9,856 nt of DNA, taken from assembly GCA_041907665.1 (NCBI GenBank), contig JAYRGW010000067.1, positions 1 to 9,856 on the forward strand, written 5' to 3'. Shown piece after piece: positions 1 to 5,670 of this stretch (position 1 is the stretch's first letter; every line of letters begins with the position of its first letter). This stretch comes from JAAYUD01 sp041907665 (GTDB lineage Bacteria; Bacteroidota; Bacteroidia; Bacteroidales; Bacteroidaceae). The translations under genes were made by a program, and so were the position numbers. The notes under the pieces are model-generated. The model worked only from the letters and a program-made list of their open reading frames with translations, had not been told where the DNA came from and did not search any database.

Positions 1-41
1 ATTCTAGTTACATGCGAGCGATGGAACAACAGCAAAAATAG

Positions 42-65
42 TGGGCTACAATAGTCTGTAGCCTA
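42..65. repeat. Small inverted repeat (hairpin)
   Basis: The arms GGCTACA (44-50) and TGTAGCC (57-63) are perfectly complementary around a 6-base loop. The stem can be extended outward by a G-U pair and a T-A pair. No T-run follows on the plus strand, so it is not a convincing intrinsic terminator. It may be the remains of a terminator from a gene lying before the window, or chance. Confidence 0.35.
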
Positions 66-395
66 TGTTTGGATAAGAAAGTATCAGAATATCGGAGAAT
101 GTTCACTTTGAGATCTGTTATGAAAAATGATTGTATGCAAAGCATTGTATCGTTGTATCTTTCTGCTGAAATGGGATGAATACTCCAACTGTTTGTATAG
201 AAATAAGACAACATATATGCGGCTATTCATCGATTCCTTTTTTTCTGAAATACAATTCTATTTTCAACCTTTGTCACTTCAGTATGACACCATTACGCAC
301 TATCACACAGTATGTTAATGATGTACCACATACAACGCCAGCGAAAAGAGACCTCAAAATAGAGGCAAGAGCATATTGTAGGAACGTTATTTCCG

Positions 396-434
396 GTAGG
401 GGTCTATTTAGACTCGATCTAAACACACCCCTAC
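396..434. repeat. Two-part hairpin with GTAGGGGT/ACCCCTAC outer stem
   Basis: The outer arms GTAGGGGT (396-403) and ACCCCTAC (427-434) are perfect complements. Inside them TTTAGA (407-412) pairs with TCTAAA (418-423) around a 5-base loop, and the two stems are separated by a symmetric 3x3 internal loop. The total is 14 base pairs. There is no T-tract on either side, so a classical intrinsic terminator is unlikely. It could be a structured RNA element, a protein-binding site or the relic of a mobile element end. Confidence 0.5.
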
Positions 435-579
435 AGATAGCTGATTAGCCGATTTATGCATATAGGTAAGGGACTCTATTCTTGTTGCCAAGACCTCATT
501 CTCGATAAATTGCTTTTACATCTATCCCTTAGATTCTACTGGTAAATCTGTTTTATCATCGACAATTTCTTTTCAATTA

Positions 580-593
580 TTCTTGATCAAGAA
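580..593. repeat. 14-bp perfect palindrome TTCTTGATCAAGAA
   Basis: The 14 bases are self-complementary with no spacer, centred on TGATCA. The site lies about 20 bases beyond the stop codon of the minus-strand flavoprotein gene. A palindrome of this size can be an operator half-site pair, but it sits at the 3' side of the nearest gene, so a regulatory role is not supported by position. Confidence 0.3.
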
Positions 594-613
594 ATTTCTC
601 ATTTAAACAATTA

Positions 614-1186
614 CTACGAGGCAATGATTTCTGCCATTTGATTGGCAATGGCTTTGGCTCTCATTATAAAGTCGGGAGCTTCGTCGTTTTCAAGAACATA
701 TTTTCCTACAATATTGGCTTTCATGGCTATTTTCATTCCACGGTCGAAGACTTCGTATGCAATCATAGCATTTTCTTCAGCTTTTCCGGCGCAAGCAACC
801 AATAACAGAACATCTTTTCCTTCTAAGCAAGAAGAGGCATTTGGGGTACCGTAATTTTGAGTAATGCTAAATTGACGATCGAAAAAAGTTTTGAATAATG
901 AACAGAAATCGAAAGAATAGATTGGCGACGTATATATAATGATATCTGCCATTATCATTCTTTCAAATAAGGCATTTACATCATCTTTCTGCACACATGC
1001 CGGAACTTTTTCATTGTTTCTCATACAGCCGAAACATCCTATGCAATGCTTGATATTGTAATCCATCAATGAAATATTATCTACTTTATTTCCTTGCGCC
1101 AATAGCTTTTCTTCAAGGAATTTAATTGTTTGGGCCGTTTTCCCATGTCTCCGTGGACTACCCGAAATAATTACCACCTGTTTCAT
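614..1186 (-). CDS. Flavodoxin-fold NAD(P)H-dependent FMN reductase-like protein with Cys cluster
   Basis: The 190-residue product resembles the NADPH-dependent FMN reductase / flavodoxin-fold family, cytoplasmic oxidoreductases that bind FMN. The N-terminus gives a first beta strand followed by the phosphate-binding loop SGSPRRHGKT (about residues 8-17). A second signature is ADIIIYTSPIYSF, the strand and loop that contact the flavin ring. Between them lies a cysteine cluster, C48-x2-C51-x2-C54-x9-C64, reminiscent of the iron-sulfur flavoprotein type although the last spacing is wider; whether it binds a cluster is unknown. I start at the ATG at 1184-1186 because an upstream in-frame ATG at 1252 would add 22 non-conserved residues running through the promoter-like TACCTTTG. 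The gene lies 67 bases downstream of a Crp/Fnr regulator on the same strand, a pairing that suggests redox-linked control. Substrate unknown. Confidence 0.85.
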   Translation of the reverse strand: MKQVVIISGSPRRHGKTAQTIKFLEEKLLAQGNKVDNISLMDYNIKHCIGCFGCMRNNEKVPACVQKDDVNALFERMIMADIIIYTSPIYSFDFCSLFKTFFDRQFSITQNYGTPNASSCLEGKDVLLLVACAGKAEENAMIAYEVFDRGMKIAMKANIVGKYVLENDEAPDFIMRAKAIANQMAEIIAS

Positions 1187-1212
1187 AATTAATTTTCTTT
1201 TTAATATTGGCA

Positions 1213-1243
1213 CAAAGGTAAAACATTGTATTTGCTTGTGAAA
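1213..1243 (-). promoter_or_regulatory. Bacteroides-type promoter for the flavoprotein gene
   Basis: On the minus strand TACCTTTG (1213-1220) matches the Bacteroides -7 consensus TAnnTTTG exactly. A TTTC (1240-1243), three of four matches to the -33 TTTG element, lies 19 bases upstream, the expected spacing. The implied leader to the ATG at 1186 would be roughly 20 bases. This supports separate transcription of the flavoprotein gene and also supports the shorter start codon. Confidence 0.55.
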
Positions 1244-1253
1244 TGAACCCAAG

Positions 1254-1823
1254 TTAATAAATTCGACGGCGTATACGGCTCAATGCCTGAGGAGTAATAC
1301 CAATGTAGGAAGCTAAATATTTTAAAGGAATGAGTTGTATATAATTGGGACGTGTGGCAACGAGTGTTCTGTATTTTTCCTCGGGGGATAATTTTAATAA
1401 AAAAATTACCTGATGAGTAGAACGAATAAAAAGAAATTCCGCCAGCATTCGCCCTATTTTTTGTCCGGAAGAAAAATTCTCATAGCACTGTTGTATTTTA
1501 TTGTAAGAAATTTGCCACACGACTATCGGCGTAAGTGCTTGAATATTCCATTTGCTCTTTTTTCTTGTAATGAAAGACGCATAAGAGCTAAAGAATGTAT
1601 CGGGGAAAGCAAAATCGAATGTTACTTCTTTCTCTCCATTTTCCACCCAAAAACGTACCACTCCCGATTCGATGAAATACAGATAATCTTCCACATGATT
1701 GCAATCAACGATAGATGTGTAGCGCTTGTATTTTTTCTTCTCAAACCATGAAAAAAACAACTCGTAATCGTCATCGGGCAATGAAATGATCGTTCGCAAT
1801 TTATTTTTTATATTCTCATCCAT
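1254..1823 (-). CDS. Crp/Fnr-family transcriptional regulator (cNMP-binding-like)
   Basis: The 189-residue protein has the layout of Bacteroidetes Crp/Fnr regulators. A beta-roll sensor domain occupies about residues 25-115, including YLYFIESGVVRFW and a following EVTFDF strand. A long dimer helix follows at about 120-145. The C-terminal helix-turn-helix runs from about 164 to the end, with IPLKYLASYIGITPQALSRI as the recognisable core. The SPEEKYRTL lead-in to the HTH is also typical. The usual cAMP phosphate-binding signature and Fnr-type N-terminal cysteines are not visible, so the ligand is unknown. The gene lies immediately upstream of, and codirectional with, the flavoprotein gene at 614-1186, its most likely target. 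Length matches the family, so it seems intact; the ATG start at 1823 gives a normal N-terminus. Confidence 0.88.
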   Translation of the reverse strand: MDENIKNKLRTIISLPDDDYELFFSWFEKKKYKRYTSIVDCNHVEDYLYFIESGVVRFWVENGEKEVTFDFAFPDTFFSSYASFITRKKSKWNIQALTPIVVWQISYNKIQQCYENFSSGQKIGRMLAEFLFIRSTHQVIFLLKLSPEEKYRTLVATRPNYIQLIPLKYLASYIGITPQALSRIRRRIY

Positions 1824-1833
1824 CCTATTCTAT

Positions 1834-2139
1834 TTATTCTTTTATAAACCGTTTCAACGCTTCCTCTGTTACTAAGATACGTTTAGTTACTGTCTCCAAA
1901 TAGCGATTCTCTTCTTCGTAAATGTATTTTAGAAAGATAGCTATACTTGAGTTCGGGATAAGAAATGTTGTAAACAGTCCTTCAAATAATTGGCTACCAT
2001 GAGATGTTTGTACGTATTTATAGGTGATGATAAATAATAGATGACAAATATAATTATAATAGCCAAATCCAAAAATACAGAAATTTTCTGTGTTATCGAT
2101 AAATTTGATAAGGATTTTGATCAAGAAATGTCCAATCAT
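1834..2139 (-). CDS. Hypothetical 101-residue ORF, doubtful
   Basis: I do not recognise this product. It opens with a hydrophobic stretch (MIGHFLIKILIKF), has an aromatic-rich middle with several Cys, Tyr and Phe residues, and ends in a more protein-like charged segment (YIYEEENRYLETVTKRILV, then a short amphipathic helix). Its stop lies only 10 bases before the start of the Crp/Fnr gene on the same strand, which would suit an operon. However, the N-terminal composition is unusual and no family signature is visible. It could be a genuine small gene, the C-terminal remnant of a decayed gene, or a chance frame. No clear TAnnTTTG promoter is seen upstream. Confidence 0.3.
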   Translation of the reverse strand: MIGHFLIKILIKFIDNTENFCIFGFGYYNYICHLLFIITYKYVQTSHGSQLFEGLFTTFLIPNSSIAIFLKYIYEEENRYLETVTKRILVTEEALKRFIKE

Positions 2140-2444
2140 ATCTTAATCTTTTCATTGGGAAAGTAGATAAGAAGTAGAAAGGACGTTATGTCGGAGAGTA
2201 AAATAATAGCGATTTCAGTTTTGTCCCATTTAAGTCGCTGTAGTAGCATAATCTACGTGGACAGAATAAGAATTCCGGGATGCAATAGCATCCGAAGATA
2301 TACCATTTAGATACTTTATTACTTCCACGCGGCACCATACCGTATATTTCACAGTAAATTAACGATGCTTTTGTCGGTGGACCTAAGACATTCGTGATAG
2401 ACTTAGCATGTACTTTATTCCGTATTTTTTATTTAGGAAGAAGT
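2140..2444. other. Intergenic stretch without recognisable gene
   Basis: No frame here has a recognisable product on either strand. The only structure I see is a short hairpin, GGATGC (2278-2283) and GCATCC (2288-2293) around an AATA loop, with no T-tract next to it. The stretch separates two minus-strand genes and may hold the 3' trailer of the upstream one and the promoter of the downstream one, but neither could be assigned. Confidence 0.45.
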
Positions 2445-3086
2445 CTAGTGAATCTTTTCTCCCTCTTTCTTCGTCTTACGAGATTCTTTTTTTGCAAGAA
2501 GTACAATATGAAAAATATATTCTGTCATCCATTCTTCCGAGTAACCAAGACGCTCTTTGTATTGACGAACATTAGCTGCAGTCTTATGAATCTCATCTTT
2601 TTTCCAGATCATTTTAGTACAAATCTTATGTACGGTCTGTTGGGTAAGCGAATATATTGTTTTTTTGAATGAAGAAGGTATACGAAGTTTCCATTGCATC
2701 AAATTCCCTATCAACATCATTAAGTCATTGCTGAAACCTTGGTAAAGATAAAGATATGTCTGAATATCATTCTGATTATGGCAATTGTTTTTGATAGAAT
2801 GATTTATTTCTTTGAAGAAATCTTCACTCATACCGTAATCTTGCATCAGCATCTTTTTTGAAGCCGATTTCTCTGCAATACCTAGTTTCCCTCCTTGAGT
2901 GGGTATCTTGAAAAGTCTTTTAAAATTGGCAATATCAGGAAGAATGCGAATATTAGTAATTCCCATTTGGGTAGCCAGTATGGATTGGAAATAAACACGG
3001 GTCAGAGAAACATAATCTTCTACACTAGTTTTTGATACGTTGTCTGCATCTCCTTTTTTGCCGAATATATTTGAAAATAAGCCCAT
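2445..3086 (-). CDS. Conserved-looking hypothetical protein, 213 residues
   Basis: Function not recognised. The protein begins MGLFSNIFGKKG, a start seen in many small bacterial proteins. It is mostly helical in character, with no signal peptide or clear membrane segment, and ends in a highly charged Lys/Glu-rich tail (about residues 195-213). Internal stretches such as VEDYVSLTRVYFQSIL and EDFFKEINHSIKN look like amphipathic helices. I choose the ATG at 3086 over the in-frame ATG at 3164, because the extension MCSIYTIIKEQ... would cover the promoter-like TACCTTTG at 3118-3125. The gene is divergent from the histone-like gene at 3272, sharing an intergenic region of about 185 bases. Composition and length suggest a real, intact cytoplasmic protein. 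Confidence 0.7.
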   Translation of the reverse strand: MGLFSNIFGKKGDADNVSKTSVEDYVSLTRVYFQSILATQMGITNIRILPDIANFKRLFKIPTQGGKLGIAEKSASKKMLMQDYGMSEDFFKEINHSIKNNCHNQNDIQTYLYLYQGFSNDLMMLIGNLMQWKLRIPSSFKKTIYSLTQQTVHKICTKMIWKKDEIHKTAANVRQYKERLGYSEEWMTEYIFHIVLLAKKESRKTKKEGEKIH

Positions 3087-3117
3087 ATTGAATGTATCTT
3101 TTAAAGTTTCTAGTATG

Positions 3118-3125
3118 CAAAGGTA
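3118..3125 (-). promoter_or_regulatory. -7 promoter element TACCTTTG for the 213-residue protein
   Basis: TACCTTTG on the minus strand matches the Bacteroides TAnnTTTG consensus exactly and is identical to the element upstream of the flavoprotein gene. It lies 31 bases upstream of the chosen ATG at 3086. A good -33 TTTG partner at the usual 19-21 base spacing is not evident. Confidence 0.45.
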
Positions 3126-3212
3126 ATAATTTTGTTCTTTAATTATTGTATAAATGCTGCACAATCACTATTTTTTAGCGAAATCGTTAAAAATATTCTC
3201 TCTTTTTTTCTG

Positions 3213-3237
3213 TTTTACAAATAAAAACGTATTTTTG
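3213..3237 (+). promoter_or_regulatory. Bacteroides-type promoter for the histone-like gene
   Basis: TATTTTTG at 3230-3237 matches the TAnnTTTG -7 element. A TTTT at 3213-3216 sits about 13 bases upstream, closer than the usual 19-21, so the -33 half is uncertain. The predicted transcript would begin near 3244, giving a leader of roughly 28 bases before the ATG at 3272. Confidence 0.45.
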
Positions 3238-3271
3238 TCTCGCAATATTAACATTGAAAAATAGAATGGTT

Positions 3272-3448
3272 ATGAAAGAATTAATTGAAAAAGCTGCTGC
3301 TTTATATGCAGATTTTACTAAAGATGCTGATTTACAGTTAAACAAAGGCAATAAAGCTGCTGGAACTCGTGCTCGTAAAGCTTCTCTTGATCTAGAGAAA
3401 CTGATGAAAGAATTCCGTAAAGCATCTTTAGAAGCTTCAAAACAGTAG
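3272..3448 (+). CDS. Histone H1-like (Hc1-type) small nucleoid protein
   Basis: This 58-residue protein matches the short histone H1-like proteins common in Bacteroidetes, thought to bind DNA non-specifically and help organise the nucleoid. It has 10 Lys and 3 Arg and is rich in Ala. The recognisable middle is NKGNKAAGTRARKASLDLEK (residues 24-43), flanked by two helical segments with alternating charge. It lacks the long Lys/Ala/Pro tail of chlamydial Hc1, as is normal for this group. I use the ATG at 3272 (MKELIEK...), the usual family start. An ATG at 3266 and a TTG at 3254 are also in frame and would add 2 or 6 residues. The gene is monocistronic, with its own promoter-like element upstream and a strong intrinsic terminator immediately downstream, which suits an abundant protein. 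Confidence 0.88.
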   Translation: MKELIEKAAALYADFTKDADLQLNKGNKAAGTRARKASLDLEKLMKEFRKASLEASKQ

Positions 3449-3470
3449 TTTCTTTAGCTAAAGGAAATTG

Positions 3471-3497
3471 AAGCCAGGCATGCGCTTGGCTTTTTTT
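3471..3497 (+). terminator. Intrinsic terminator of the histone-like gene
   Basis: AAGCCAGGC (3471-3479) pairs with GCTTGGCTT (3484-3492) through nine pairs, one of them G-U, around a 4-base loop. It runs directly into seven Ts (3491-3497). It begins 22 bases after the stop codon. Stem, tight loop and T-tract together make a classical Rho-independent terminator. Confidence 0.9.
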
Positions 3498-3562
3498 GGC
3501 TCATAACGTCATCCGTTTTTTAGTTTATCGCTCTTTCTTTGCGATTAATGAGTTCAATATAA

Positions 3563-4831
3563 ATGAAAGCAGACGTTTTTGATAAATTGAAGATTTTGGC
3601 CGAAGCAGCCAAATATGATGTTTCATGCTCTTCTAGCGGTACTGTACGTTCTAACCAAAAAGGTGGCGTAGGAAATACTGTTGGAGGGATTGGGGTATGT
3701 CATAGTTTTGCTGCCGATGGGCGCTGTATCTCTTTACTCAAAATAATGCTTACCAATTTTTGTATTTATGATTGTGCCTATTGTATCAATCGCCGAAGCA
3801 ATGACAGACCCAGAGCTACATTTTCGGTCTCTGAATTGGTCGATCTGACAATGGAATTCTATCGACGCAATTATATTGAAGGACTATTTTTAAGTTCCGG
3901 AGTTGTTCGTAACCCCGATTATACTATGGAACGGCTTGTGAAAGTTGCCAAAGATTTGCGTACTGTTCATCGCTTCAATGGCTATATTCACTTAAAAAGC
4001 ATCCCTGGAGCAAGTAGCGAGCTTATTCGTGAAGCAGGACTTTATGCCGATCGCCTTAGTGTGAATATAGAGATCCCGAACGAACAGAGTTTACAGCGAT
4101 TAGCTCCCGAGAAGACATTTAAAAGTATCTTTCAGCCCATGCAATTTATTCGACAGCATGCTATTGAAAGTTCCGAAGAAAGAAAACATTTTCGTTCGGC
4201 TCCCCGTTTTGCCCCTGCGGGACAAAGTACACAAATGATTGTTGGTGCAACTCCCGAAAATGATAATGATATATTGAAACTTTCTTCAGCTCTCTATACA
4301 CAACATACGATGCGACGTGTTTATTATTCGGGGTATATATCAGTCAATGCTTATGATAAAAGGCTCCCGGCTCTAAAACAACCACCTTTGATACGAGAAA
4401 ATAGATTATATCAAGCTGATTGGCTCATGAGATTTTATCATTTTAAAGTTAACGAGATTGTAGACGAGGCATATCCCAATTTAGATTTAGAAGTAGATCC
4501 GAAGTTGGCATGGGCTTTGCGTCATCCTGAATTATTTCCTATAGACATCAATACCGCCGATTATGAGATGATACTTCGTATACCTGGTATAGGGGTAAAG
4601 TCTGCGACTCTTATCTGTTCATCAAGACGCTTTTCCAGACTCGGCTTTTATGAATTGAAGAAAATAGGAGTCGTCATGAAAAAGGCTCAATACTTTATTG
4701 TATGTCGTGAATTACCGACTCATACGATCAATGAACTAAAACCGAGCGGGGTTCGCTCGTTGCTTGTCCCGACAGTGAAAAGGAAAATTGATGATGGTCA
4801 GTTGGAATTAGATTTTGATGCGACCCGATGA
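3563..4831 (+). CDS. Radical SAM protein with C-terminal HhH, putative DNA modification/repair (TIGR03916-like)
   Basis: The 422-residue cytoplasmic protein is a radical SAM enzyme. The cluster motif is C67-x3-C71-x2-C74 within NFCIYDCAYCINRRSND, the canonical CxxxCxxC that holds the [4Fe-4S] cluster used to cleave S-adenosylmethionine. Extra cysteines occur just before it (C22, C46, C55). The barrel continues through GLFLSSGVVRNPDYTMERLV and the LSVNIEIPNEQSLQRLAPEK region. A helix-hairpin-helix DNA-binding element lies near residues 328-360, with INTADYEMILRIPGIGVKSA as its core. This combination is that of the predicted DNA modification/repair radical SAM family; its exact reaction is, to my knowledge, not established. 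Its stop codon overlaps the start of the next gene (ATGA, 4828-4831), implying translational coupling. Length and domains suggest an intact protein. Confidence 0.9.
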   Translation: MKADVFDKLKILAEAAKYDVSCSSSGTVRSNQKGGVGNTVGGIGVCHSFAADGRCISLLKIMLTNFCIYDCAYCINRRSNDRPRATFSVSELVDLTMEFYRRNYIEGLFLSSGVVRNPDYTMERLVKVAKDLRTVHRFNGYIHLKSIPGASSELIREAGLYADRLSVNIEIPNEQSLQRLAPEKTFKSIFQPMQFIRQHAIESSEERKHFRSAPRFAPAGQSTQMIVGATPENDNDILKLSSALYTQHTMRRVYYSGYISVNAYDKRLPALKQPPLIRENRLYQADWLMRFYHFKVNEIVDEAYPNLDLEVDPKLAWALRHPELFPIDINTADYEMILRIPGIGVKSATLICSSRRFSRLGFYELKKIGVVMKKAQYFIVCRELPTHTINELKPSGVRSLLVPTVKRKIDDGQLELDFDATR

Positions 4832-5592
4832 CTGTTTTTTTTTATGATAAGAGCTTTGAGGGAATGCTTACTTGTCTTTTTGAAGCATACCGTTTGAAAG
4901 ATTTTCCAGAACAATTGCTGGTTATGGATTCTCCTGTTCCCCTTTTTTGCGACCATCATTATACCATAGTCACTGATGAAACAAAATCTGATAGAGTATG
5001 GAAACATCTTACATCGAAATTATCTGCAATGGGCGCCAAAGAAGTTACAAACTGTTGGCTTTCTGAATTGCCTGATATTGATGTGTTGTTGTTCCGCTAT
5101 TTGCGCAAAACGATTGATTCGCCTTGCAGTATTGAAACAAATTTTGCTGATCCAGATGTACTTCTACTGTCCAAAATATACAAAAAAGTGAGTTATGAGG
5201 CTCATCGGCTTATACAATTTGCCCGTTTTCAAAAAACTGCTGATGGTACTTATTTTGCTCCTCTAGAACCGCAATTCAATACTTTGCCACTTGCCATTCA
5301 TCACTTTTGCGACCGATTTGCTGATGAGAAGTTTCTTATGTATGATATGAAACGGCATTATGGCTTTTATTATGATATGAAGAATATCACCGAAGTAACG
5401 CTTACCAACGAGGAAGAAAGAATAAAAAATGGGCAACTACGTTCCGAATATGCAGACAAAGATGAGAGTATTTATCAACAATTGTGGCGTAGCTACTATG
5501 ACGCTATTGCTATACGAGAAAGGCTCAATCCGCGTAAAAGACGTCAAGATATGCCACTGCGTTACTGGAAATACCTTACTGAAATGAAATAA
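4828..5592 (+). CDS. DUF4130 / TIGR03915-like putative DNA repair or metabolism protein
   Basis: The 254-residue protein resembles the DUF4130 (TIGR03915) family, the usual partner of the upstream radical SAM/HhH protein. The N-terminus MTVFFYDKSFEGMLTCLFEA is the family's characteristic opening. The middle (about residues 115-185) carries KVSYEAHRLIQFARFQ and later HHFCDRFADEKFLMYDMKR. The C-terminus has QLWRSYYDAIAIRERLNPRK and ends with MPLRYWKYLTE, the conserved closing motif. In other bacteria this domain is found fused to UdgX-type uracil-DNA glycosylases, which supports a role on DNA, but the chemistry is unknown. It starts inside the last codons of the upstream gene, in a different frame, so the two are almost certainly cotranscribed and probably made in balanced amounts. 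No glycosylase domain is attached here. Confidence 0.88.
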   Translation: MTVFFYDKSFEGMLTCLFEAYRLKDFPEQLLVMDSPVPLFCDHHYTIVTDETKSDRVWKHLTSKLSAMGAKEVTNCWLSELPDIDVLLFRYLRKTIDSPCSIETNFADPDVLLLSKIYKKVSYEAHRLIQFARFQKTADGTYFAPLEPQFNTLPLAIHHFCDRFADEKFLMYDMKRHYGFYYDMKNITEVTLTNEEERIKNGQLRSEYADKDESIYQQLWRSYYDAIAIRERLNPRKRRQDMPLRYWKYLTEMK

Positions 5593-5613
5593 ATCTCATG
5601 AAAAATTGCTTTC

Positions 5614-5644
5614 TTTGCATTACATTCTCTAGATTATAATATCA
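5614..5644 (+). promoter_or_regulatory. Possible promoter of the fucosidase gene
   Basis: A TTTG at 5614-5617 is followed after 19 bases by TAATATCA (5637-5644), which keeps only the TA of the Bacteroides -7 element TAnnTTTG. It is the best pair in the 78-base gap before the fucosidase gene, giving a leader of about 20 bases. The poor -7 half makes this tentative; readthrough from the repair operon is the alternative. Confidence 0.25.
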
Positions 5645-5670
5645 AAATCGACAACCAAATACAAAACAAA

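Larger units (their letters stand above)
1..613. other. Gene-poor stretch, no convincing coding region
   Basis: Short open frames occur on both strands here, the longest about 90 codons, but they overlap one another and none shows a recognisable domain, signal peptide or family motif. The stretch lies downstream of the minus-strand flavoprotein gene, so it may include that gene's 3' trailer. Visible structure is limited to hairpins at 42-65 and 396-434 and a 14-bp palindrome at 580-593. It may be decayed coding sequence, but I cannot identify a parent gene. Confidence 0.5.

Noticed and set aside
8..214. Minus-strand 68-codon frame
   Set aside because: No family signature, odd Cys/Tyr-rich composition and overlap with other weak frames; I see no support for a gene.
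127..448. Two overlapping plus-strand frames of 63 and 90 codons
   Set aside because: They overlap each other in different frames, have no recognisable motif or promoter, and have compositions typical of chance frames in AT-rich DNA.
1413..1751. Plus-strand 112-codon frame
   Set aside because: It lies fully antisense to the clear Crp/Fnr regulator gene and shows no domain of its own.
2110..2135. Shared TTTCTTGATCAA word on the minus strand here and near 582-597, suggesting a duplicated gene start
   Set aside because: The match is only about a dozen bases, and the reading frame at 582-600 closes after nine codons, so a real duplication is not supported.
2394..2672. Plus-strand 92-codon frame rich in Phe and Leu that looks like a membrane protein
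   Set aside because: It mostly lies antisense to the C-terminal half of the better supported minus-strand gene at 2445-3086; Phe-rich content is the expected complement of its Lys/Glu-rich tail.
3514..3541. Possible promoter for the radical SAM gene (TTTCTTTG near 3534-3541)
   Set aside because: The -7 element lacks the required TA at its start and the -33 element is not distinct, so I did not list it as a feature.
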